Shown here: in pieces, positions 39,762-47,503 of the stretch
Layout of the letters: each line of letters begins with the position of its first letter
How positions within the stretch are numbered: the first letter of the stretch is position 1
Made by a program: the position numbers and the translations under genes
Assembly (NCBI RefSeq): GCF_002198715.1
Contig: NZ_MWLK01000022.1
Location: 162,045 to 226,044 of the forward strand
Direction: 5' to 3'
Length of the DNA: 64,000 nucleotides
Source of the DNA: Rhodomicrobium sp. R_RK_3
GTDB lineage: Bacteria > Pseudomonadota > Alphaproteobacteria > Rhizobiales > Rhodomicrobiaceae
Notes under the pieces: generated by a model
Told to the model about the DNA's origin: nothing
Database searches by the model: none
Seen by the model: only the letters and a program-made list of their open reading frames with translations

Positions 39762-41678
39762 ATGCTGCACATCAACGATCTCACCTACCGCATCGAAGGC
39801 CGCCTGCTCTTCGACAAGGCGACCGCCGCGATCCCGAGCGGTCACAAGGTGGGCATTGTCGGCCGCAACGGCACCGGCAAGACGACCTTGCTCCGGATGT
39901 TGCTCGGCGGCCTGTCGCCTGACGATGGGAGCCTGTCCTGGCCGAAAGCGGCGCGGGTCGGCGGCGTCGCCCAGGAAGCGCCGGGGGGTCCGCGGAGCCT
40001 GATCGACACGGTGCTCGCCGCCGACAAGGAGCGCGACAGCCTGCTCGCCGAAGCCGAGACTGCCACCGATCCGGGGCGCATCGCCGACATTCAGCTTCGC
40101 CTGAACGACATCGGCGCCCATTCCGCGCCCGCCCGCGCCGCGCAGATCCTCGCCGGCCTCGGTTTCGACGAGGACGCCCAGCAGCGCCCCTGCGCGGAAT
40201 TCTCCGGCGGCTGGCGGATGCGCGTGGCGCTCGCCTCGGTGCTGTTCACCGCGCCCGACATCCTGCTGCTCGACGAGCCGACCAACTATCTCGACCTGGA
40301 AGGCACGCTCTGGCTGGAAAACTTCCTCGCCGCCTATCCGCATACCGTGCTGATCGTCAGCCATGACCGCGACCTCCTCAACAAATGCGTCGGCCATATT
40401 CTGCATCTGTCGGAGGGCAAGCTGACGCTTTACACCGGCGGCTACGACACATTCGAGGAAACAAGGCGCGAGCGGCAGCGGCTGGAATTGAAGCTGAAGA
40501 AGAAGCAGGACGATGCGCGCAAGCATATGGAAGCCTTCGTCGAGCGCTTCCGCGCCAAGGCGTCCAAGGCCACCCAGGCGCAGAGCCGGCTGAAGGCGCT
40601 GGCCAAGATGAAGCCCATCGCCGCCGAGATCGAGAACGACGTCAAGCCGCTGCGCTTTCCCAGCCCGCAATCCAAGCTCGGCAACCCGCTGATCCGCATC
40701 GAGGATGCCAGCGTCGGCTATGCCGATGGCAAGCCGGTGCTCCGGAATCTCGACCTGCGGCTCGACAGCGACGACCGCATCGGCCTGCTCGGCGCCAACG
40801 GCAATGGCAAATCCACCCTCGCCAAGCTTTTATGCGGACGGCTGGATCTGCTGGCGGGCACGCGGCGCGCCTCCAACAAGCTCACCTTCGGCTATTTCGC
40901 CCAGCATCAGCTCGACGAGCTGAACCCGCAGAAATCGGCCTATGACCACATCGCCGCGATGATGCCGGACGCAACCGAAGCGCAGAAGCGCGCCCGCACC
41001 GCCGCCGCCGGCTTCGGCTACGACAAGGCCGACACCGCCGCCTCGAAATTGTCCGGCGGCGAGAAGGCTCGGCTTTTGTTCACACTGGCTGCGTTTAACT
41101 CTCCCCATCTGCTCATCCTGGACGAGCCGACCAATCATCTCGATGTCGACAGCCGCGAGGCGCTGATCCATGGGCTCAACGATTATGAGGGCGCCGTCAT
41201 TCTGATCAGCCACGACCGGCATCTGATCGAGGCGACCGCCGACCGGCTCTGGCTGGTGCGCGACGGCACGGTCACGCCCTACGACGGCGATCTGGAGAGC
41301 TACAAAAACGAATATCTCGCCCGCGCCCGCGATCAGCGCCGGGGCAGCGGCGGCGGGGGCATGAACGGGCAGGCCAATCGCAACCGGCAGGAGGAACGCC
41401 GCGCCGCCGCCAATGCCCGTGCTGAATTGGCACCGCTCAGAAAGCGAATCGACCACTATGAGCGGGAGATCAAAGAGTTGACAAAAAAGATCGCTCAACT
41501 CGACCGCGCACTTGCCGAGGAAGGTCTCTACGAGCAGGCGCCGGAAAAGGCATTGAAGCTGATGAAGGATCGCGGTGTGCTGGCGAAAAACCTTGGCGAG
41601 ACGGAAATTCTCTGGCTGGAGGCGTCCGAACATTTCGAGCGGGCCCAGCGCGAGCAGCAAAGCATGAGTACGCCCTGA
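39762..41678 (+). CDS. ABC-F family ATPase (Uup/YheS-like)
   Basis: A soluble protein of 638 residues with two ABC cassettes and no membrane segment; it acts on ribosomes rather than in transport. Cassette 1 has Walker A GRNGTGKT, signature FSGGWRMRV and Walker B LLLDEPTNYLD. Cassette 2 has GANGNGKS, LSGGEKARL and LILDEPTNHLD. The interdomain linker (about 240-315) is long and charged. A coiled C-terminal domain (about 540-638) resembles Uup/YheS. The catalytic Glu residues are present in both sites. ATG 39762 lies immediately before the first strand of cassette 1. Confidence 0.93.
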   Translation: MLHINDLTYRIEGRLLFDKATAAIPSGHKVGIVGRNGTGKTTLLRMLLGGLSPDDGSLSWPKAARVGGVAQEAPGGPRSLIDTVLAADKERDSLLAEAETATDPGRIADIQLRLNDIGAHSAPARAAQILAGLGFDEDAQQRPCAEFSGGWRMRVALASVLFTAPDILLLDEPTNYLDLEGTLWLENFLAAYPHTVLIVSHDRDLLNKCVGHILHLSEGKLTLYTGGYDTFEETRRERQRLELKLKKKQDDARKHMEAFVERFRAKASKATQAQSRLKALAKMKPIAAEIENDVKPLRFPSPQSKLGNPLIRIEDASVGYADGKPVLRNLDLRLDSDDRIGLLGANGNGKSTLAKLLCGRLDLLAGTRRASNKLTFGYFAQHQLDELNPQKSAYDHIAAMMPDATEAQKRARTAAAGFGYDKADTAASKLSGGEKARLLFTLAAFNSPHLLILDEPTNHLDVDSREALIHGLNDYEGAVILISHDRHLIEATADRLWLVRDGTVTPYDGDLESYKNEYLARARDQRRGSGGGGMNGQANRNRQEERRAAANARAELAPLRKRIDHYEREIKELTKKIAQLDRALAEEGLYEQAPEKALKLMKDRGVLAKNLGETEILWLEASEHFERAQREQQSMSTP

Positions 41679-41691
41679 TGAGGCAGGTCTG

Positions 41692-41973
41692 ATGCCGAGG
41701 ATCATGGCAGCGCTCCGCGCCGGGCTGATGGCGGTTGCCTTCGCCGGGGCGCTTGGCGGCGGCCTGGCCGTCAAGGCGGCCGACATGGAAGAAACGCCGG
41801 GCGCCGATGCCAAGCTGGCGGTGAAGGAAAGCCGCATCTGCACCGAGAGCTGCATTTCCGATTGCCGCGCCGAACGCAGCGAATGCGACGGCGCGAAGAA
41901 GGACATCAACTATTGCCGGGTCACCTTCCAGATCTGCGCGAGGCGCTGCGTGGTCGCCTGCAGTCCGCGTTGA
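41692..41973 (+). CDS. Small secreted cysteine-rich protein
   Basis: A 93-residue protein with a signal peptide (hydrophobic core about residues 5-27, cleavage probably after VKAA). The mature domain is short with eight cysteines, in CTESCISDC, SECDGAKKDINYC and ICARRCVVAC. The even number and C-X3-C spacings suggest disulfides in a helical hairpin. No named family is recognised. It starts 13 bp after the ABC-F gene and could be co-transcribed with it. Confidence 0.72.
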   Translation: MPRIMAALRAGLMAVAFAGALGGGLAVKAADMEETPGADAKLAVKESRICTESCISDCRAERSECDGAKKDINYCRVTFQICARRCVVACSPR

Positions 41974-42196
41974 ACTGCGGGGCGGTTCTTGGGTTATCTG
42001 TCCGGATTCCAAGCTCACCGCCTGGGAGGGCCGCGTTCGGGGAGAGCGGCAGGCTAAATCGGCCTCAAAGTGTGGCTCGCATAAACTTGTCATTGCCGCG
42101 AAAGCGGAATTCCGTACGCCGCAGCGGTCGTGATTAACTCAGGGGGCGAACCCGCAAGTTTGCCTCGCGGGGATGACAAAAAGGGGCCCGCATCCG

Positions 42197-42487
42197 CTAT
42201 CCGCCATCCGGCAGGATCCGGAAACCCTCTGGCGCCGCGCCCCCTTCCTGGATGATCTCCACCCGCTCGACCCGCGCCCCCGGCGGCCCCTTCCGGCAGC
42301 GCGCGAGCATGTCCGCGACCGCTTCGGTCTCGCCGTGGAACAGCGCCTCCACCGAGCCGTCCCGGCGGTTTCTCACCCAGCCGTCGAGGCGAAGCTCTCC
42401 GGCCTGCCCCGCGGTCCAGGCGCGGTAATAGACGCCTTGCACCCGTCCCTCGATGCGCAAATGCACCGTTCGCCGCGCTTGCCTCAT
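42197..42487 (-). CDS. acyP: Acylphosphatase
   Basis: Hydrolyses acyl phosphates. The 96-residue protein has the signature [11 protein letters not shown] (active-site Arg) and [17 protein letters not shown] (active-site Asn), the complete acylphosphatase motifs. One change from consensus is YY for VFF/FF before the Arg, which is within family variation. It is monocistronic on the minus strand. Confidence 0.95.
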   Translation of the reverse strand: MRQARRTVHLRIEGRVQGVYYRAWTAGQAGELRLDGWVRNRRDGSVEALFHGETEAVADMLARCRKGPPGARVERVEIIQEGGAAPEGFRILPDGG

Positions 42488-42659
42488 CGACGCGCCTCCT
42501 TCGCCGCTCCGCGCGCGGCCGGAAATCGCGGCTCAAGCCTGTGGATCGGTTGACTATATCCTATCAAAGGCATAATTTGCCCGCATCATTGCAAATCATC
42601 AGACATTTTATTCAAAGTTGCTTGGCACCATTTGATTCGGCACTGCAGAGATCGTGTTT

Positions 42660-42914
42660 ATGTCTAAGAACAGAATGCCCGGCGTTGACAGTCGAACCGA
42701 TCGCGAGACCTTTGGCCATAATTTTCGCGAAGCGCGCATCAAGGCAGGGCTCAGCCAGCGCGACGTCCACCGCGAGACCGGCGTGGCGCAATCGCATATT
42801 TCCGAGATCGAGACCGGCGTGTCCAACATATCCATCGATACCATGGTCAAGCTGGCGAGCGTGGTGAACCGGCCGCTCTGGAAGCTGTTCAAGCCCACGC
42901 CGTCGAAATCATGA
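42660..42914 (+). CDS. XRE-family helix-turn-helix regulator
   Basis: An 84-residue protein almost entirely made of a Cro/C1-type HTH: FGHNFREARIKAGLSQRDVHRETGVAQSHISEIETG, then SIDTMVKLASVVNRPLWKLF. There is no sensing domain. ATG 42660 is chosen over the GTG two codons upstream. Its stop overlaps the next start as ATGA, so it is translated with the MocA-like transferase gene and may regulate it. Confidence 0.9.
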   Translation: MSKNRMPGVDSRTDRETFGHNFREARIKAGLSQRDVHRETGVAQSHISEIETGVSNISIDTMVKLASVVNRPLWKLFKPTPSKS

Positions 42915-43534
42915 GCGATTTCCGCGCTCTCGGCGCCATCCTGCTCGCGGCCGGATTTTCGCGGCGGATGGGCGGCGGCAACAAGCTACTGCGGCCGCTC
43001 GGCGGGCGGCCGCTGATCGCCCATGCGCTGGAGCGGCTGGACGGCCTGGGGCTCGGGCAGCTCATCGTCGTGGTGGGCGACAGCGCGGACGCCATCGCGC
43101 CGCTGCTGCCCGCATCCGCGACGCTCGTGCGCAACGGCCGTGCCGCCGAGGGCATGGGCCGTTCGCTCGCGGCCGCCGCCGCCGCGCTCGATCCGTCCTT
43201 GCGCGGCGTCTTCATCGCGCTTGCCGATATGCCCTTCATCGAGGCCGGCGATTTCGGCAAGCTTGCCGGCGCCCTGGCCGCCGGGGGCGATGGCGCCATC
43301 TGCATCCCCATGCATGACGGCAGGCGCGGCCATCCGGTGCTGTTCGGCCGCGCCCATTTTCCGGCGCTGGCGGCGCTCTCGGGCGATGCCGGCGCCCGCG
43401 CGCTCATCGCCGCAAGTGACAAAGTCCACGAAATCGCCGGATGCTCGGACGGAGTACTGATCGACGCCGACGATCCCGCCGCTTTCGCGGCCGCCGAGAG
43501 ACATCTTGAGAGCCGTCAGCGCCAGCTTAAGTAA
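42911..43534 (+). CDS. MobA/MocA-like molybdenum cofactor nucleotidyltransferase
   Basis: A 207-residue NTP transferase with the motif ILLAAGFSRRMGGGNKLL and FIALADMPFIEAGDFG. Downstream, RRGHPVLFGRAHFPALAALSGDAGAR matches the cytidylyltransferase (MocA) subgroup, which makes the MCD form of molybdopterin for xanthine oxidase-type enzymes. This fits the XdhC-family genes about 8 kb away. The target enzyme is not in the window. Confidence 0.88.
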   Translation: MSDFRALGAILLAAGFSRRMGGGNKLLRPLGGRPLIAHALERLDGLGLGQLIVVVGDSADAIAPLLPASATLVRNGRAAEGMGRSLAAAAAALDPSLRGVFIALADMPFIEAGDFGKLAGALAAGGDGAICIPMHDGRRGHPVLFGRAHFPALAALSGDAGARALIAASDKVHEIAGCSDGVLIDADDPAAFAAAERHLESRQRQLK

Positions 43535-43740
43535 TTTCGCAAATTCATTGCGCAAACGCGGCGAAAGCGCCGGTGGTTATTGACTTAATCCCGACTCGGG
43601 TTGAAGTTGATCAAGAGCGACGCAGCGGCGAATCCCAACGCTCCCAAAAAAATCCAATGGCTGCTGAACGTTCGAGGCGCGATCGCACAATCGGGGGCCC
43701 CTCACTAGCTGTTGTAGCAATCACCCAAGGAGATACGTCC

Positions 43741-44148
43741 ATGCAGGAAATGCCCCAGTTCGGCGAGATGCCGGAATCGATGCGCAATATCATGAAGGCG
43801 AGCATCGATCAGGCGCGCAAAGCCTTTGAAACCTTCATCTCCGCCAGCCAGCAGGCGATGCAGAATTTCGACGCCCCCTCCAATCCGGCCACGGACGGTC
43901 TGAAGCAGCTCAACGAGAAGATCGCCGAATTCACCCGCCTCAACGCCGACGCCAATTTCAGCTTCGCGCTGAAACTCGCCGATGCCAAGCAGCTCAATGA
44001 AGTCATCGAGATGCAGAACGCGCATGTCCGCGAGCTGATGGAAACCTACGCCAAGCAGATCGAGGAGCTGCGCGCGCTGACCTCCAGGGTGGTGCAGGAG
44101 AGCGCCAAGTCGGTGCAGGCGAGCATGCCCAACGTGTCGGGCAATTGA
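43741..44148 (+). CDS. Phasin-family protein
   Basis: A 135-residue amphipathic helical protein that coats polyhydroxyalkanoate granules. The core MRNIMKASIDQARKAFETFISASQQAM, a central KLADAKQLNEVIEMQNAHVRELMETYAKQ and a short tail are typical. AAGGAG lies eight bases before the ATG. It is followed by its own terminator. No PHA synthase gene is adjacent. Confidence 0.93.
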   Translation: MQEMPQFGEMPESMRNIMKASIDQARKAFETFISASQQAMQNFDAPSNPATDGLKQLNEKIAEFTRLNADANFSFALKLADAKQLNEVIEMQNAHVRELMETYAKQIEELRALTSRVVQESAKSVQASMPNVSGN

Positions 44149-44195
44149 GGCGCTTCCGTCCCGGTTGACCCGGACTGGGCGAGGCTCTAATGGCT

Positions 44196-44228
44196 AAAGC
44201 GGCGGACACGGGGTTCGCCGCTTTCTTG
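44196..44228 (+). terminator. Rho-independent terminator after the phasin gene
   Basis: AAAGCGGCG pairs with CGCCGCTTT around an 11-base loop, followed by CTTGTT. The T-run is short but the stem is strong. Confidence 0.75.
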
Positions 44229-44257
44229 TTGGCCCTTGCGCGGAGCGGGATGAGGGG

Positions 44258-44542
44258 ATGATGCGGCTGATCTACCGGCTGATCGGTTTGGCGGTGCTGC
44301 TGGTGGCCGGCGTGCATCTCTATTTCTACTGGACGGTCGGCACGTTCGATCCCTGCCGCGCGGCGGTCTTGCGCATCGTGCAGAAGCAGCGCGAGGCGGG
44401 GCAGGATCTCACCGCCGGCATCGGCGTGCTGTTCGGCCGCCAGCTCGAAGACAGCCTGCGCGCCGAGGGCGTTCTGACCTGCTACCGCTCCGCCCTGCGC
44501 GGCGAAGCCCCCGAGCTGGAATTGCAGATTTTACGGCGCTAG
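44258..44542 (+). CDS. Small membrane protein, unknown
   Basis: A 94-residue protein with one N-terminal helix (LIGLAVLLVAGVHLYFYWTVG). A soluble domain follows with two cysteines (DPCRAAV, LTCYRSAL) and a predicted helix QLEDSLRAEG. The ATG is preceded by GAGGGG. Similar small proteins may exist in related genomes, but no family is recognised. Confidence 0.65.
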   Translation: MMRLIYRLIGLAVLLVAGVHLYFYWTVGTFDPCRAAVLRIVQKQREAGQDLTAGIGVLFGRQLEDSLRAEGVLTCYRSALRGEAPELELQILRR

Positions 44543-44552
44543 CCTCCCCTCA

Positions 44553-44664
44553 GACGAAATCCCCGCGAAAGCGGGGATCCAGTATTCACAAACTCGAATG
44601 AGCGTTCTGCCCAACCTTCTACGCTGCGGCGTACTGGGTCCCCGCTTTCGCGGGGATTACGAAA
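44553..44664. repeat. Inverted-repeat intergenic element
   Basis: Arms of about 24 bp (AATCCCCGCGAAAGCGGGGA and its inverted counterpart at about 44639-44658) flank a 60-base loop. Each arm is itself a hairpin with a GAAA-type loop. It separates the convergent small membrane protein and DUF2339 genes. A degraded relative is seen at about 42.09-42.18 kb. Confidence 0.8.
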
Positions 44665-44674
44665 AGGTTGGTCC

Positions 44675-47467
44675 TTACGGCCCTGCCGCCGCCGTTTTCT
44701 CGGGCTCGTCGCCGCCGCGTCCGGTGAAGACGAAGCGGCCGTAGAAATAGCTGATGCCGAGCAGGCTCAGCCCGAGGCCCAGGAACGAGAACACCCGGTA
44801 GAGGCCGGTCAAGCTCCCCGCATCCATCAGGAATACCTTCGTCACCGTCACCAGCAGGATCGCCAGCGAGGCGTAGCGCAGGAGCTGGCTGCCCTTCAGC
44901 GTGCCGTAGAAGAGCAAGCCCAGCGCAAAGACCAGCCAAGCGGCGGAGTAGCTGTAGAATTCGGCGTCGGTGGTGACATTCCCGTTCAGCACCGGCCCCT
45001 GATAGAGCTTGCGGATGTCCAGGCTGATCCAGGCGAAGGCCAGCACCAGCGTCAACGCCCGCGCCCACCGCGCGAACGCCATCAGCCGCATATTGCCCGA
45101 CAGCCGCAATTCCGACGCGGCCAGCCACGTCCACAGGATCGGCAGCGCATAGGTCAGCGTCAGTGCGTCAAACGGCTGCGTGCCGGCGACCGCGCCGCCA
45201 TACCAGAGCGGGTTCTTGATGATGAGGTCGAAATAGACCAGCCGGAACAGCGAGACGGCCACCAGCAGCACGCCGCTCTGGAAGAAGGCGCTGCGTCCGA
45301 AGACGCGTCCCGCGACGAGGCAGGCGAGGCCGAAGACGAACAGCACGTTGGTAATCAGTCCGCGCTCGGCGAAGCTGGCCCTGGCGAACAGCACGTCTTC
45401 GCCGGGATGGAACAGCTTGGCGGTGATGTAGAAGCCCCAGACCGCGATCAGCGCCACCGAGCCGAATTCCAGCACGCGGATCAATAGCCCGTCGCCGCCG
45501 CGCCGCAGCGTATAGGCCGCGAGCAGGAACAGCACGGCGGGCAGCGCCAGATGGAAGCTCGGGAAATCCACGATCGGGATGCTGCCTTGCGCGTTCAAGC
45601 TGATGTCGAAGAGGGCGTTCGCGGCGAGTTCGGCGAGCAGCAGGATTTGCGGCAGCAGAATGAAGGCGAAGGTCAGCCCGAGCAGCCCGGCGATATAGCG
45701 CAGCGAGGGCATTTCCGTCCGCGTCGAGATCCAGGCCACGGCGAGCAATTCGGCGGCGATGGCGACGGGCAGGAAATTCCTGTCGAGTTCGAGGAAGAAG
45801 GTCAGGGCGACGAAGGCGCTGGTGGCGAGCGCGTAGATCGCCAGCACGCGCTCCTTGGCGAGCGATTGCGGCAGGCGGCGCGCGGCCCACATGGCAGCGC
45901 CGAAGAACAACAGCGCCAGCGCCATGGCGATGCTGCCCCAGACATGCGGGACGGCGGCGGCGGTTTGTTTGACCGCATCCACCAGCGGCTCGACCGGCTC
46001 GCGCGAGGGCGGCACATCGATGGCGAGCGGGGCGGGCGGCTCCGGCGCAGCGGGCGTCAGGCGGAAATAGGCGATGAGGAAATAGCCCAGCGCCGTCGAG
46101 GCCGAGAGGCCCGCCCACAGGATCGGCGCGGTGGCGCTCGATACTAGGAGAAAGCCGCTCGTCACATAAAGCGCGGCGAAGGCCATCAGCGCGACGATGA
46201 ATTCGCGCTCGCTGCCGGGCGTCCAGCCCGCCAGCATGATGGCGTTGATCGCCATAGCCGCCCAGGGCGCGAAGCCGTAGAGCCGCGTGTCGAAGAAGGC
46301 CAGCGCCACCGCGCCGACCGCGAGCAGGCCGAACAGCATCCACTCCTGCAGGCCGAAGCTGGCATTGAAGGCCAGCGCCGCCATCAGCCCCATCGCGCCA
46401 GCGACGCTGATGACGTTGAGCGCCATCGCCCGGTTGCGCCAGGAGAGGACGTCGCGCCAATCGTCGATGATGGCGGTCTCCTCGGCGAAGCGCTGGCGGG
46501 TGGCGGCGACCATGGTCGCGGCGATGGCAACGACGAATAGGCCCATCCATAGGCTGCCTGCCTGGGCCGCCCCGCCCGAGAAGATGAAGGCGAGAGCCCA
46601 GCCGAAGGCGAAGAGCAGGGCGGGGAAGGAGATCCACCACCAGCCCTGCCGCCGGATCACGATCATCAGCGCGGCGAAGACGAAATAGAGATAGGTGAAA
46701 AAGAGGAAGGATGAGGGCTCGTTCGAGGTGATGAGCGCGGGCGTCAGGAAGCCGCCGACGAGGCCGAGCAGCGCGATCGGCGGTCCGTGCCGCAGCGCCA
46801 GCACCACGGCGAGCGCGGTGGTCGCCGCCATGGCGAGGAAGCCGAGGAAGGGCGGGAAGAGCTGATAGAGCGCGGTCGCAGCGTAGGACGAGACATAGAG
46901 CACGGCGATGCCTGCTCCGGCGAGCGCCTGGGCGATGCGGTAGCTCTCGGTTCCCGCCGTGCGCGCCGAGACGAAGCGCGCCCCCGCCAGCAGCGCGAGG
47001 CCGAGCAGGCCGCCGAGCGTGACGCGCAGATGCGGTCCGATCAGGTCGTTCTCGATGGAATATTTGACCAGGAAGAAGCCGGCGAAGGCGATGGCGATGC
47101 CGCCGATCCAGACCGGTAATACCGCGCCGAATTGCCTCTCGAGCCCGCCCTTGCCGAGCGAGGACCAGCGCGAGGCGGGCGCTGACGCCGCGCCTTCGCT
47201 CGCCGCCGCGACCGGCGGGGCGGGCTCCTGCGGCGGCGTTTCGGGCATGTCGTAATATTCGACGGCCGTTGTGGCGGGCGGCTCCTCCACAACAGGCGCT
47301 CCGCCTTGCAGGCGCGCGATCTGGCGTTTCAGGCTGGCGATTTCGGCGGCTTGCAACGCCGAGGCCCGTTCAAGCCGGCTGGCGCGCCGGTGGGCGAACG
47401 CGCCGAGGATCCAGGGCCCGAGCAGCAGCGCCAGAACCAGAACGACGAAGAAGCCCCAATCATCCAT
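44675..47467 (-). CDS. DUF2339 polytopic membrane protein
   Basis: A 930-residue protein with some 24 or more hydrophobic helices after an N-terminal anchor, a short coiled-coil (ALQAAEIASLKRQIARLQGG) and a Pro-rich linker (about 60-105). DUF2339 family markers are ERQFGAVLPVWIGGIAIAFAGFFLVKYSIEN, LGLVGGFLTPALI and a C-terminal RYASLAILLVTVTKVFLMDAG. The function is not known. It lies 36 bp downstream of the MscS gene and may be co-expressed with it. Confidence 0.9.
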   Translation of the reverse strand: MDDWGFFVVLVLALLLGPWILGAFAHRRASRLERASALQAAEIASLKRQIARLQGGAPVVEEPPATTAVEYYDMPETPPQEPAPPVAAASEGAASAPASRWSSLGKGGLERQFGAVLPVWIGGIAIAFAGFFLVKYSIENDLIGPHLRVTLGGLLGLALLAGARFVSARTAGTESYRIAQALAGAGIAVLYVSSYAATALYQLFPPFLGFLAMAATTALAVVLALRHGPPIALLGLVGGFLTPALITSNEPSSFLFFTYLYFVFAALMIVIRRQGWWWISFPALLFAFGWALAFIFSGGAAQAGSLWMGLFVVAIAATMVAATRQRFAEETAIIDDWRDVLSWRNRAMALNVISVAGAMGLMAALAFNASFGLQEWMLFGLLAVGAVALAFFDTRLYGFAPWAAMAINAIMLAGWTPGSEREFIVALMAFAALYVTSGFLLVSSATAPILWAGLSASTALGYFLIAYFRLTPAAPEPPAPLAIDVPPSREPVEPLVDAVKQTAAAVPHVWGSIAMALALLFFGAAMWAARRLPQSLAKERVLAIYALATSAFVALTFFLELDRNFLPVAIAAELLAVAWISTRTEMPSLRYIAGLLGLTFAFILLPQILLLAELAANALFDISLNAQGSIPIVDFPSFHLALPAVLFLLAAYTLRRGGDGLLIRVLEFGSVALIAVWGFYITAKLFHPGEDVLFARASFAERGLITNVLFVFGLACLVAGRVFGRSAFFQSGVLLVAVSLFRLVYFDLIIKNPLWYGGAVAGTQPFDALTLTYALPILWTWLAASELRLSGNMRLMAFARWARALTLVLAFAWISLDIRKLYQGPVLNGNVTTDAEFYSYSAAWLVFALGLLFYGTLKGSQLLRYASLAILLVTVTKVFLMDAGSLTGLYRVFSFLGLGLSLLGISYFYGRFVFTGRGGDEPEKTAAAGP

Positions 47468-47503
47468 CTGCGCCGCCTCTTCCTCGGTCCCGGTGGGGCG
47501 CGG

